Made by a program: the position numbers and the translations under genes. Source: Ilyonectria destructans (taxonomy: Eukaryota; Ascomycota; Sordariomycetes; Hypocreales; Nectriaceae). From it: a stretch of 64,000 nt of DNA. The notes under the pieces were generated by a model. The model was not told the origin of the DNA and did not search any database. It worked only from the letters and a program-made list of their open reading frames with translations. Below, in pieces: positions 11,277 through 22,016 of this stretch. The DNA is taken from NCBI GenBank assembly GCA_020740775.1, contig JAHEWK010000018.1, positions 806,001 to 870,000 of the forward strand, written 5' to 3'. Positions within the stretch are counted from its first letter, which is position 1. Each line of letters opens with the position of its first letter.

Positions 11277-12188
11277 CTAAGACGCTACGCGCAGCGTATT
11301 TAAGCTGCTCGATAGCCTAATAGAGTATCATATCAAAAACATTATCTTATCTTTCCATTGCATCCCGCGTTGTGCTACACGAGCGTTGCAGGACATGTTA
11401 CGCTAAGCCCAAGAAGTTGGCCAAAAACCTGATGTGCCCGATCAGTTCCCTCTTTCAAACTGGAAGACACACGTCTTCGTATTTGACACTATCGAACCGA
11501 ACAACATCGATCGCGATAGTCAGCAGATGCACTTGCGAATACGTGTGAATTTCAAATTGTTGGGGATCGCCCAGAGCAGTCCATCTCAGAACCGTCACCA
11601 CCCATATACCACTCTTGTCATCACTGAAGAGCCAAAGGTGACCACCCCTGCGGAGCAAGGTCGCTGATGCATGAACTCAGCTGCATGAGCAGGGGACCTT
11701 GGATATCTGCCATGACTAACGGTGTCGTCAGCCAAGTGAATCTGCAATGTCATCATTAGGCCATGGTTATTAACCGTTCCCACGGCTTTTCACACGGTGA
11801 CGCCCCCGAAACTAGGCGGACCAAGAATCGCGGCTCCCAAACTACAACATATCTACCAGCCGTCCTGACAGATTGTCACATGTATCGGGATATCGGATTT
11901 CTGCGGTTGTGACGGAAGTGAAGCTTTCCTTCTGTCATCATAGGCGTCCATCGCCACTTGCCTCGCCACCGGCGTCATCATTGGATAAGCCCTAGGCCTA
12001 GCTTTTCCTTGATTTTATCTATATCTAGTTAAAGCCAAAGACTCCGAAGGATCTGGAGCCTCTCGGCTGTCCGAGGTCATCTGAGGTCATCATCAGTCTC
12101 TTCATCTATAAGACTGACCCAAAGACCCTCTTTTAGATAGGAAGAATATCAAGAACTTCTCGCATACATGATCATTTCCATCTGCTAG
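11277..12188. other. Intergenic, nothing recognised
   Basis: Short unrelated frames only. The last 200 bases are the probable promoter of the hydrolase at 12189. Confidence 0.4.
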
Positions 12189-13022
12189 ATGAAACACCTT
12201 GTCACAACGCAAGATGGCGTTCATCTGAACTACACGCAGAGCGGACCACTTACCGGCCAGAAAATTCTCTTCATTCCTGGCTGGCGACAAACCGCGGCAG
12301 AATGGAAAAAGCAGGTTGAATACTTTTCATCAACCGGATACCGCGTCACTGCGTACGACATGCGCGGACACGGCGAGTCTGAGAAGCCGGATTTTGGGTA
12401 TCGCATTAGTCGTTTCGCGGCCGACTTGAACGACTTGTTGAACCAGCTCGATCTCACAGAGGTCAGCATCGTTGCTCACTCGATGGGCTCTTCTATTTCA
12501 TGGGCGTGGTGGGACCAATACCCCGATGCTCGCAACCGCATTAGCCACTTTGTCTTTGTCGATCAATCCTCCATCCTGACTGCCGACCCTCACTGGACTG
12601 AAGAGCAAACGAAGCAAGTATCTGCTCTCTTTGGCCCGACCGGCGTCTATGATCTTGCCAACGACATGACTGCCCAGACACCACCCTTCGTCAGGAGCAT
12701 GTTTACCGATTCCATTTCCGAGGCCGACTTCGAGTGGGTTCTCTCTGAGAACAAGAAGATCAGCGACAAAAACGCGGCTACTCTTGTGATTGACCACGCC
12801 TTTAGAGATTGGCGTGACGTCCTCCCCTTGATATATGTCCCCTCACTAGTCATTGCGGGAGAGGTCAGCGTGAATGCAGCGCCTGGTATCGCTTGGGTGG
12901 CAACCCAAATACCTGGTGGGAAGAGCTATACTTTTACGGCTGAGGAGAAAGGCAGTCACTTTATGTTCTGGGAGAACCCCGAGAGGTTCAACAGTATTGT
13001 TGAGGATTTTATCAGGACCTGA
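12189..13022 (+). CDS. Alpha/beta-hydrolase fold protein (haloperoxidase/esterase-like)
   Basis: An intact single-exon gene of 277 residues that starts at an ATG. The fold is clear: the oxyanion-loop region LFIPGWRQ, the strand-turn YDMRGHGESEKPD, the nucleophile elbow AHSMGSS with Ser98, and near the C-terminus the catalytic-His segment EEKGSHFMFWENP. An acidic residue in the DWRD/VIAGE region would complete the triad. Size and motif order match single-domain hydrolases annotated as non-haem haloperoxidases, lactonases or esterases, and the true substrate cannot be read from sequence. There is no signal peptide, so a cytosolic location is likely. The neighbours are a permease pseudogene upstream and the convergent sulfatase-like gene, neither of which points to a pathway. 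Confidence 0.85.
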   Translation: MKHLVTTQDGVHLNYTQSGPLTGQKILFIPGWRQTAAEWKKQVEYFSSTGYRVTAYDMRGHGESEKPDFGYRISRFAADLNDLLNQLDLTEVSIVAHSMGSSISWAWWDQYPDARNRISHFVFVDQSSILTADPHWTEEQTKQVSALFGPTGVYDLANDMTAQTPPFVRSMFTDSISEADFEWVLSENKKISDKNAATLVIDHAFRDWRDVLPLIYVPSLVIAGEVSVNAAPGIAWVATQIPGGKSYTFTAEEKGSHFMFWENPERFNSIVEDFIRT

Positions 13023-13747
13023 AGTATTCTATTCTTCTACCCAATTTTTTTATATGCTTGCCCCTGTTAGTAGCGTCTATATCGTCAATAATCATGACCT
13101 TCGTCATTCAACGTCGTATCCTGTCTGACGAGCTTGCTCTACTGAGTTCGCAACCGACTTTTGTCACAATTTGCTGCACAATTTGGGTATGGTCCGTGCA
13201 TTGATGCAACGTAACAGCCAATTTCCTCGGCCACTGTACTACCAACATGGGTTCCCATGCAACTGCAAGAGCAAGAAACCTGTCACATCTCAGCCCCGAC
13301 TAAGAAAACATGTCTGTCAGCTACTTAACTAGTGAGGAACACGGCCGGACTCGTAGAGGCGCATTCAGCATCCAATTCACAGTAGGCACAAAGAGCACTT
13401 ACCCGTCTGGGGAGCGGTGTATTGGCGTGACACAAAGTGCAATGCCTAGAATCGCAATTCCTACATCGCCCAAAAGCAGCTAATCGTAATACACAGTAAG
13501 TACTTGGCATGTAAATTTACCTTTTGCATGAATACCAACCCATTGTCTATGGTGGTCAGTTTCCCCGAAGCAGCGTCGTCTTCAGAACTGTCTGGGATGG
13601 TTAATCTGACCTGTAATTATTCACCGGCGATGTAGCGATTGTGGCACGGTGGTGCTGAAGATGTACAATAGTTAACAGAAAACTAAATGTAAATTCGCTA
13701 CCAATCCCAAATGACTATAGAAATGCCCTTTCTATGTAAACTCCTGT
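13023..13747. other. Gap between two convergent genes; weak Cys-rich minus-strand frame
   Basis: The hydrolase and the sulfatase-like gene converge here. On the minus strand (13325-13510) a short frame has CRNCDSRHCTLCHA and CAYCELDAEC patterns that could be a zinc-binding fragment, but I cannot extend it into a gene. Confidence 0.3.
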
Positions 13748-16661
13748 TTATTCTCCCTGGTAGCCCCAGAGACGCTTGCGCTCTAAACCCCACCACCGTG
13801 CGATTGCCTCGGCTTCAATAACCCATTCCGAGGCGTCGCTATTATATTTCCGCCTTGCAGACGACGCTAAACTCCCCACCGACCATTTTAATAGAGGATC
13901 CAATTCGAGGGGATCATTCTCCAGGTCGGTCAATGTGTACACGGACTTTGCGTCCAGGGGCATGACAAGCCTCCACGGTGCGTCTGCGGACGTCACCGAG
14001 AGCATGCGCCCTCCGGCATTGATGATGCCGAAATTCCATGCGCGTCGGCCGTTGTGCGATGCTTTGTACTCTCGTAGAAAAGACTGGCCTTCGTAATCTT
14101 GCACGAGGTCGGATGCCGCAGCGGTGTCGTCCTCGTTGAGCGAGCCAGTGTTGATGAGGAGGTCGAGGATGGTGGGTAGAATGGACAACGATGTGGCGTT
14201 GGCGTTGTACTGGACTCGAGGGAGATGCGGATGCCTGAAGGTGATGGGAACACGGAAATTGCTTATATGCCCATTCTCGTATGTGCCCGTCTTGGAGACA
14301 TCCTCCTTGAATGCCTGCCCGTGGTCGCCCACAAAGACAACGAGCGTCTCGTTAGAAATGCCGTGGTCGTCAAACATCTGCATCATCTCGCCCAACCAAG
14401 CGTCATTGAAGCGGACCGTGTTGAGATACTTGTCAAAGTCCTTGTGCCACCTCATCGTCCCCTTTGTGTCCATATACTTGGTGGACGGGAACCATTTGGG
14501 AAGCGCCCAAGGGTGGTGAGTCGTGCTTGTAAAATGCGAGAAGAACATCCTCTTCCCCTCGGCCTTGGCCTCTTTGATGTAGTCCTCCATGTGTGATATG
14601 AGGGTGGTTTCGGGATACCCAAAGTAGTTGATTGTCTCCAAGTCGTCGTCCTCGGTCGCATCATTATCGATTCGCGTCTTGGTGACGATATTCTTGAAAC
14701 CAATCTTTTTATCAAACTTGGCCTGCCTGTCATACCCGTCGGTTACGGACTGGAAGAAGGCAGGATACCATTCTTGCTGTCGAAAGTCGCTGGTGGACCG
14801 GTTGTCCTTCATCCTGTTGAAGAGTTCCAGCACTTGGGGGAGACAGGGCTGGTAGCTCTCCGTCTCGGATTCTTCGAACTTGTCGACGGGCATGGGCCAA
14901 GCGCCGCAATGGATAGCAGCTAGACTCTTGGTCGAGACAGAGCTGGTGGTAAATGCGCCGACAATATTAATTCCACCAAATCCGGGCGTCGTGGTGTCGT
15001 TCCATTCCGGCAGGTCTCGATCGTAAGTCGAACCGTTGCTGTTCATGAAGTTGCCGGGCTTGCCAGTGATTTTCTCAGCGTTCGGCGACAAGCGGGATAC
15101 TCGAGCATTGGCTTCGTCTCTTTCGTCTTCGTCGTTGGCCTCCATGATGAATCTGTGAATATCAGAGCCCTGTTGGATGGGGAAGAGTTCTTCTCGCAGA
15201 CTCTCCATCATGATCAGGGCAACATGCTTGATTTTGACGCTATTGTTACTAAGGGCTGTTTGCAAAACTTGCAGAATGTCAGTGTCGAGATTTGTAATCT
15301 TCATCGGATCACCGACGGGGTTGTAGAACGTGTCATTAATGACAGGAAAGTCGCACTCGAGAATCTTGTCGTCGTGAGCTGAGTGGCCGGACTGAACAAA
15401 TTTATTTGTGGCGGTGACATTCGAGGAAGCGCGGGTTTTGGATGAACGAGAAGCCCACTTGGAGAACCCAGGCGGGATCGGATCGGGTAGCCAATCTGGA
15501 ATCGATTTTCGATAGCGGTTGACGACCATATTGTTAGTCCCTGGCGCCCATCCTCTCGAGGTGTCGCTGGGGTATTCCCATTTCGACGTGTTGGTGAGTT
15601 CCGGAAAAGGCCATTCATTATCGTTCATGAGACCCTGTTCGGCGCAGTGGTCAGGCTTCGGCTGGAACATGTCTAACAGAGGAAACGGCAGTGTTGTAGA
15701 TATATGGTTGTAGGGCATCGAAGGACGGACAAGGCTTGTAACGGCGAGGAAGATAAGGAAGCCGGCGATGAGCACCCAGGAACTTGTTTTGCGGAAGCAG
15801 TTTGGGCTGCGACCAACCGCATCCATCCACTTTTCGCCATACACGAGCGCGACCGCTTCCCCGGAGTCGGTTTCGAAGTCGGATTCATAGTCGGAATAGT
15901 CTTCGGAGTCTTCGCTCCAGTCCGGCTGGCGCTCGACGCGCCGCCGCGGTCGAGGGTTCCGGCTTCGGGGACGTCGTACGGCTGATCGCCAGACTGCAGG
16001 GCCATTAATTAATATTGCTTCGTTCAGGATTGGAGGACGATCAACGTACCGAAGACGAGAGGTGCGCCTATACCGACCAACAACATGCCGACAGCTCGGT
16101 ATAGGAACGCCTTTGGGAACCATGCCACCAGCAAGATGGCGAAGCCAGATGCCAGGACGGCAGTGAGTCCGCTCATCAAGACCTTGATTCCTTCGGCATC
16201 GTGGGCAAAACTACCAGCGTCTTCCCACTCCACCTCGTTGCCGGTCTCGTAAAAGAAGCCGAGCTGTGATGATGCTGCGCACAGAATAACGAGCCTGGAT
16301 CTCGAGTATCAGTACCAGATGATAGAGGAAGGGACTAAAAGGACTGCACATACGTCATTAAACACCCAGCGACGCATAGCGCAAACGAAAGCCATCCTCG
16401 CTCTCGTCGGAACACCAGCCGCGCGGTAAAGATGACAAGTGCATCGGGGAGGAGGAAGGAAGGCAAATAGACGATGAAGGAGGCTGCGGGAACGGTTGCG
16501 GCGTGAATATACAGGTGGACCAGCTTGGTAAATGCCAGCGAGACGACGATTACAGAGAAGCAGTAGGGAACGAAAGCAGCAGACATCCTATCGGGCTCCG
16601 GCAAAGATGAGAAAGAAGAATAACGGCGCTGTAGAGATCCATCGAAGACAGATCTGGACAT
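13748..16661 (-). CDS. Membrane-anchored sulfatase/LtaS-like phosphatase-superfamily protein
   Basis: The model has three exons: 16354-16661, 16050-16294 and 13748-15993. The introns are 16295-16353 and 15994-16049, with frame kept at both joins (932 residues). Exons 1-2 encode about four or five membrane segments (VPYCFSVIVVSLAFTKLVHL, FALCVAGCLMT, VLASGFAILLVAWFPKAFLY). Exon 3 adds a charged Ser/Asp/Glu segment, one more helix (WVLIAGFLIFLAVTSLV) and the large catalytic domain. Alkaline-phosphatase-superfamily features are ALIMMESLREELFP (metal site), FTTSSVSTKSLAAI with the likely Ser/Thr nucleophile, SHFTSTTHHPW and VFVGDHGQAF (metal site). This layout is that of LtaS/MdoB-type phosphoglycerol transferases and of fungal sulfatase-domain membrane proteins. 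The start is the first ATG. A longer frame upstream lacks ATG. The substrate is unknown. Confidence 0.82.
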
Positions 16662-18824
16662 GCGATTAAGTTTATTCTCGGCGTGTTCCGAGAAGCGAAG
16701 GGGAAGCAAGGGGATCAAAGGGGTCACGAGAGAGAGCAAGGGGACCAGAAAAACACCAAGCTAAAAAGGAGCACGCAGGGCAACATGGGGAGCATCGGAG
16801 AATAAAACAGGCAACATGTCGCGTGCCTGGGGGCCAACTGGAGACCCGAGGCGCGACAAAGTACGACACGGCCTGTCACCGGCCGTGATTTTCGTCCCAG
16901 CTGTCACGGTGTCAGACATCAAAAGTGCCAGCAGGGCTGAGCAGACGGTGGCGGTCGCGGGTGTGTTGTAAGCTCGTATTCAGGGCCCGGTTTAGTGCGC
17001 TCTCGTGCGTCCTGTCCTGTTCTGTCCTGGGCGAAGCAGGCATAAGTTAAGGGGGTCGCTCTATATTACCCGTTCGTATACAAGCGAATGTGCGACACCA
17101 ACGCCGCCATTCCCTGTCTAGCGAGACAGTCTCAGGGTTCCCCAAATTACTGACCTCAGAGGAGAAGGACTCGACGAGAACACGAGCTGAGCCCCTGCGA
17201 AGAACCCACCGCCAGCCCGCCCGCGGTGGTGGCCCGCTTCAGGCGTGGTGTCGGCGTAGCGAGGGAGGGTCAGTATTAGCTCAGGGAGGCGAGCAGACAA
17301 GCATTCGGAATTCGGATCACTAAAGCGGTGCCTGGCTCGCGCTTAAAGAGGGCTGGAGCCAGCTGTTGGTCAGGGCGGAGCATCCATGATCTCATTGTTT
17401 CACGCCTGCATGACCGAGGAGGGATGAATGGGTCAAAGGATCCAGGATCAAGGATCAGGGCCTGGTGAGCAGGATAATCGGGCTCCTCGGAACAGCGGCT
17501 GCGGTGGCGTGGTCATCCTCAGCGCTTGTCCAACGTGTCTTGCATATTGGACTGCGAGGGGGCGGGAATTGCGGAACAGGGCTGATTCAATCAATCCATC
17601 GCGTGCTCAGCTCAATACAATACAACAACAATAACTGCAAGCCGCCCGTCAACGCAAGCAATCTTTGCGCTTCCCTCCTCGTCCGGATTGCCGTCGCCAC
17701 AAAGATCGTCGTTGCGGGGAATGCTACGCTACGTTCCGTGAAAGGGCCGCAGCCCGAGGCGCCCGGTGGCTGCAGGCGTGCTCCATGACGCTACAGGGGA
17801 TCATTCCGGCCTCGGTTGGAGGCGGCCGAGAAGGATTCCATGCCCTAGAAGAGCACAAGTGTCAAATCAAGGCGAGCTAAACTTACGTACAAGTGCGACG
17901 TAGTAGTCAGCGGACTTTCACCTCCCTGTCCTTCATTGGGCGTCTGGAGTCCGTCTCCTGAAAAACATGTTTACAAATCAAACGCGCTGCTGTGACACTC
18001 TGCGACCTCCTTGTCTTGTTTTGACTCGCACATCAATCACAGTGCGTGTGGCAGGGATGGCCTCAAACAAGATGCCAAGCTCACCGACAATGAGGAACGC
18101 CTGTAGATTCAACGCATCCTGTGAGACCCTGCGTCAAGTCTGACTGCCGACGGCGAACCAGCCCTGATGAGATCGGTCGCCGTTCCATTCCAGAGCTGTG
18201 TCAAATCTGAAGGCTTGGCCCCCAGTAGCCGCCCCGTGGCAATGCCTTTCGGTAGCCACAAAGTCTCAGACGCCATTCGGTCTCAGGGATGCGTGCAAGG
18301 AAAGGTACCTGAGCATCTTGAAACCTAGCAGCTGTTGGATGCCCGCAGTTGTTAGATGCCCACAGTTATTAATACTCACCGCTTGCCTGTTGGCTCCGAC
18401 TTAAGAAAGCCACGCCCACTGTTTTTGAAACAGAACATTCCCAACATCCCTCGACGATCGCCATTAATTCGGTGCATGACAATACACCTTGGCAGCGCCC
18501 CGTTCAGCAGGCGATTCCCCGTGTCTTCCCCCGTGAGATCATGCTCACAATTAGGTTAGCTTCACGGGACCTTCGGCTGCCTCCCTGGCCACAGAGGGCC
18601 CCAGGCTCAAATTAATTACGGGGCTGCCCGTTATAAACTGAATCCAGTCTATGAGCTAAAAATACGAATAATCCAATGTTAAGCAATGCTGAATACGACT
18701 GGCCGGGATTCTTCCCAGTCCGGCGTAGTGTTCTCCGCAACATGATCGGCGACCGGATAAGACAGCGGCAGTTAATATATTTTGCACTGCCATCAACGTC
18801 TCACGCTAGTATATCTTCACTGTT
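16662..18824. other. Long GC-rich intergenic region, nothing recognised
   Basis: About 2.1 kb upstream of the sulfatase-like gene hold only short frames with Arg/Pro/Gly-rich translations in every frame, as expected of GC-rich non-coding DNA. No transposon ends or RNA gene were seen. Confidence 0.4.
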
Positions 18825-20110
18825 CTAGTAATAGCGAACCTCCTTAACATAGTCCCTGTCCAGTCGAATACGGCTCATCACATCCATCGTCCGCTCCATG
18901 CTTTGCAACGCGTCACGGCTCATCTCCTGCTGAGCTCGTATGTACTCCAACTCGTTTACTCGGCGCGTATCCTCCAACTCCCGTTCGTATCTCTGCTCGA
19001 GCTCCTCCAGTTCCTTGCGCGCTTCTCGGACTTCCCCAGACCCCGAAGACTCCGCCGATATCCGGCCGGAGCCGTCTCTCCCAGATGCTGGCGCTGGTGG
19101 TCTTGGCCGACCATACGGGAGGCTTTGCGGTTGAGCCGAGGTGCTTTGGTGTGGCCGTAGTGGTATTGAGAGGGTCATGTGCTTAGGCTGAGTGTTGGAG
19201 GCGTAGAGAACCTTGTATCGAATTCGCTCCTTGGGGAACCCGATTGAGTTATATCACCGTGCTCTCTCCAAATAGCAGGCCGGCAGTTGTGGAACAAGAT
19301 GTTTGCCTTTTCAGATCCCATATCCGGGTCAGCATATGTATCGATTTTCCACAGCTTGATGAACCCTCTACGCGTGACCATAAGCATCTGTGGTTTTTAA
19401 GGTCGGCGAACTTGTTCCCACCTGATTGCTGTCAACGGGATGGCGATGCATAAGAACGTAGTCAATCCCAAATGTATCATAGACTCGTTGGGAAAATTTG
19501 TCGGCCTCGGTCTCCTTGTCAGGGCCCTTAGCCTTGTGCAATGCATTCTTCCCAGCCTCGTTAGTTAAAGCTGCTGGCTGGGTCACAACTACGTCCTTGA
19601 TTTACAGAAATCAACGTCCAGCGAGTAATCCCAAATATCCATGCAGGAGGAGTAAGCCTCCGGTGTCATATACCCGATTTTATCCGCATCTAGGCAATCA
19701 AAAGTCGCCATGGTCAAATCTATGAAGCTCGGCTTCCTCATGGGTATCCGGGTCAAACAACGTAGTCCACGGCTGCGTGGGCGCAGCCGGGGGAGCCTGA
19801 GCCACATGTGTCGGGACTGACTGTGTCACTGGTGTCGAAACCGTGCCACTTGTTTTATGGAGAGTCGTTTGGTGGCTTGCTGAGTGAGATGCAGTCACGA
19901 TTCCAAGGATGGTACAATCAGCGCACAGGTCATAATCATAGCAATATTGGCAACGCAGCCGGACTTTTTCGGCTGGTATATTTTCGGCGCGCCATTGCAG
20001 ATGTAGAACGCCATTTTACCAATGTCTCGACAAAATGAGGTTGTCGCCGAGCGGTCAAGATAGACGGCGCCATCAAAATATTTGTATCCTTTGTCCAAGT
20101 CCCCGAGTCG
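18825..20110 (-). pseudogene. Broken gene for a ZZ-type zinc-finger protein with EF-hand-like segment and coiled-coil tail
   Basis: Read right to left, pieces of one protein occur in order but in shifting frames. Near 19900-19990 there is a ZZ-type zinc finger (CQYCYDYDLCADC, then HSASH), preceded by a stop codon in its own frame at about 20017-20022. A Thr/Pro-rich linker follows, ending PWTTLFDPDTHEEAELHRF. Next, in another frame, comes FDCLDADKIGYMTPEAYSSC, which resembles an EF-hand-type loop. After that are FSQRVYDTFGIDYVLMHRHP, then MVTRRGFIKLWKIDTYADPD, and in yet another frame RIRYKVLYASNTQPKH. A charged coiled coil (ARKELEELEQRYEREL) ends at 18825. At least three frame changes cannot be introns because the gaps are under 40 bp. 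I take it as one decayed gene. The family name beyond ZZ finger is uncertain. Confidence 0.6.
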
Positions 20111-20685
20111 CCGAGTCTTAGCTGACGTGAGACTAACGCTATAAGATCAATAGCGCGCCACAGGACCGATCTTACACCATCACTATTCCTATAATAGAAC
20201 TGACAATGGCTACATAATGACTCTAGTCACCAGCTGACTAACGCGTTTCAACTAGTCACACTGTTTTTCCCAAGACAGCCAGCTCGAGTTCGGCTCAGCC
20301 GGACTAGAGTATAGGGTAAACTACACAATGCGAGGTTGAGATTTGGATGCGAAGCTCATAACGTCCCCATATACTGTGTTCGCTACACTCAGGTAGCATA
20401 CATGTAAATATCTCTACCAGGTTGAGCTGCGCATTGTGGATACCTGAGCTGTTCCTTTATTGCTCTAAATAGGACCTGTTCATCCCTGTATTCGCATCTC
20501 GGCATGCACTCACCCTGCATCTAAGCTTGACTGACTTGCAACTCCATCTTGAGAATCGGGCCTCTAGGCATGTAGTCTTTCCATCAGCAAATCCCCTCAA
20601 GAACTCCAAGTCGTAGGTTTGAATAGCTAACTGCAATCGACTCTTCAGAAATTCTCCCGAATGCACTACCTACTAACACACCAAA
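20111..20685. other. Intergenic, nothing recognised
   Basis: This lies between two divergently oriented pseudogenes. It has short frames only. Confidence 0.4.
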
Positions 20686-21702
20686 ATGGCTAGTGAGATG
20701 CAACTTATCTCGGCCGACAACGAGCTGAACCTCGCCATGCTATGGAGGCAATTATGCCTGAAGAACATGTTGACCTATTTAGACCCAACAACCTTTTCTC
20801 AGAAGACCTTTTGGAAAGGCTCAGCGAAAGCTCGATAATTTTACCGCTGTTCTGGAGCTGCATGGCGTCCGTGTCTACCGCCCCAAAGAAGTGGACTGGC
20901 TCAAGGTCGGTGGTTACATAGGATTTATGCCTCGAGATGCTTTGATGACGGCCGGTAACGCCCTCATTGAGTCACCCTTCCCTGGCGCTGTCGTCGCTAT
21001 GAGACCAAGTTGGCCTACTCGGATACCCTCGACGAGCTCTCCAGCAGCAGCTCAGGGAGGATTTGTCGAGCGCCTCTCATCGTTGGCAAAGATACCATTT
21101 ATGATGGCATGGGTGATGGCACCAAGCACGAAAACAACACCAACGAAAATAGCAGCAAATGAGCCATCAATAATGGCTGTCTAGCATTCGATACAGCCGA
21201 CTTTATGCGTTTCGGGAAGACTATCCTCGGGCAGATCAGCAATGTTACCAATGAAAAGGGAGTCCAGTATGTACAGGCCATTGTGCCGGAAGGCTACACC
21301 GTGGAGATCCTAGAGGCAGTAGAGGAGCATGTTTCGATACACCTGGATACCACAATCCTCCCGCTCCGCCAAGGACTCCTGGTATACTCCCCCGAGCGTG
21401 TCACTGAGGAGGCCCTTCGCCGGCACGCTGTCTTCGACGACTGGGAACTTTACGCCTACCCATTTACCCTAAATCCTCGAGGGCCACCCAGTCCGTCCGC
21501 GTACATGTGTTCGCCGTGGTTAGTGCTCAATGCGCTGAGTTTGGACGAGAAGCGCATCTTTGTCGACGAGATGAACACTGAGTTTGCGACGTGGGTTCAG
21601 GGTAAATTTGGAATAGAGCCAATCTTATTGCCCTTCCAGCATGTCAATTCGATTGGAGGATCCTTTCACTGTGCTACTGTTGATCTGGTTCGGTCACCGT
21701 GA
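20686..21702 (+). pseudogene. Amidinotransferase (glycine/inosamine-phosphate amidinotransferase-like) pseudogene
   Basis: The C-terminal 165 codons are in good shape: ADFMRFGKTILGQISNVTN, a metal-less amidinotransferase core with HLDTTILPLRQGLLVYSPER, SPWLVLNALSLDEKR and the active-site block HVNSIGGSFHCATVDLVR with the catalytic Cys. Upstream, family blocks HGVRVYRPKEVDWLKVGG and KDTIYDGMGDGTKHENN lie in different frames. Frameshifts are near 20830 and 20985, and an in-frame TGA stands at 21160-21162 where the family has Trp (SSKWAINN). A Trp codon TGG becoming TGA is a G-to-A change, the type RIP makes. Working enzymes transfer the amidino group from arginine to glycine, lysine or inosamine phosphates through a Cys thioester. 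This copy should not make a full protein unless the breaks are sequence errors. Confidence 0.8.
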
Positions 21703-22016
21703 GGAAGGTAATGATCTAGAGACTCACAGTCTGACTACTTGCTCTCATTGACTTCTACTGGCCACAGGGTGTTGAATGTGGCTACACATTGATGGATTTC
21801 ACATCACAACTTCAGCACCTGCGCAATTAGGCACATACTGGGCGGTTTTCAGGGTTCAATTGTAAATATTGAAAACACACAATTTGGTGAAACAAAATGT
21901 AGCTAAGAAGTTTATACCGTGCAAACCATCATTCATAACAACTTCCATCTCTGGAATCGGCACTCTGTCCGTTTCTCCCCTCCCCTTGTTCGTGCCTCCG
22001 TCGCGAGCGAAGAGGC
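21703..22016. other. Gap between the amidinotransferase pseudogene and the M36 gene 3' end
   Basis: Convergent 3' flanks. Nothing else seen. Confidence 0.4.

Noticed and set aside
9650..21700. A secondary-metabolite cluster
   Set aside because: Oxygenase, hydrolase, amidinotransferase and transporter remnants are scattered, but no backbone synthase (PKS, NRPS, terpene cyclase) is present in the window.
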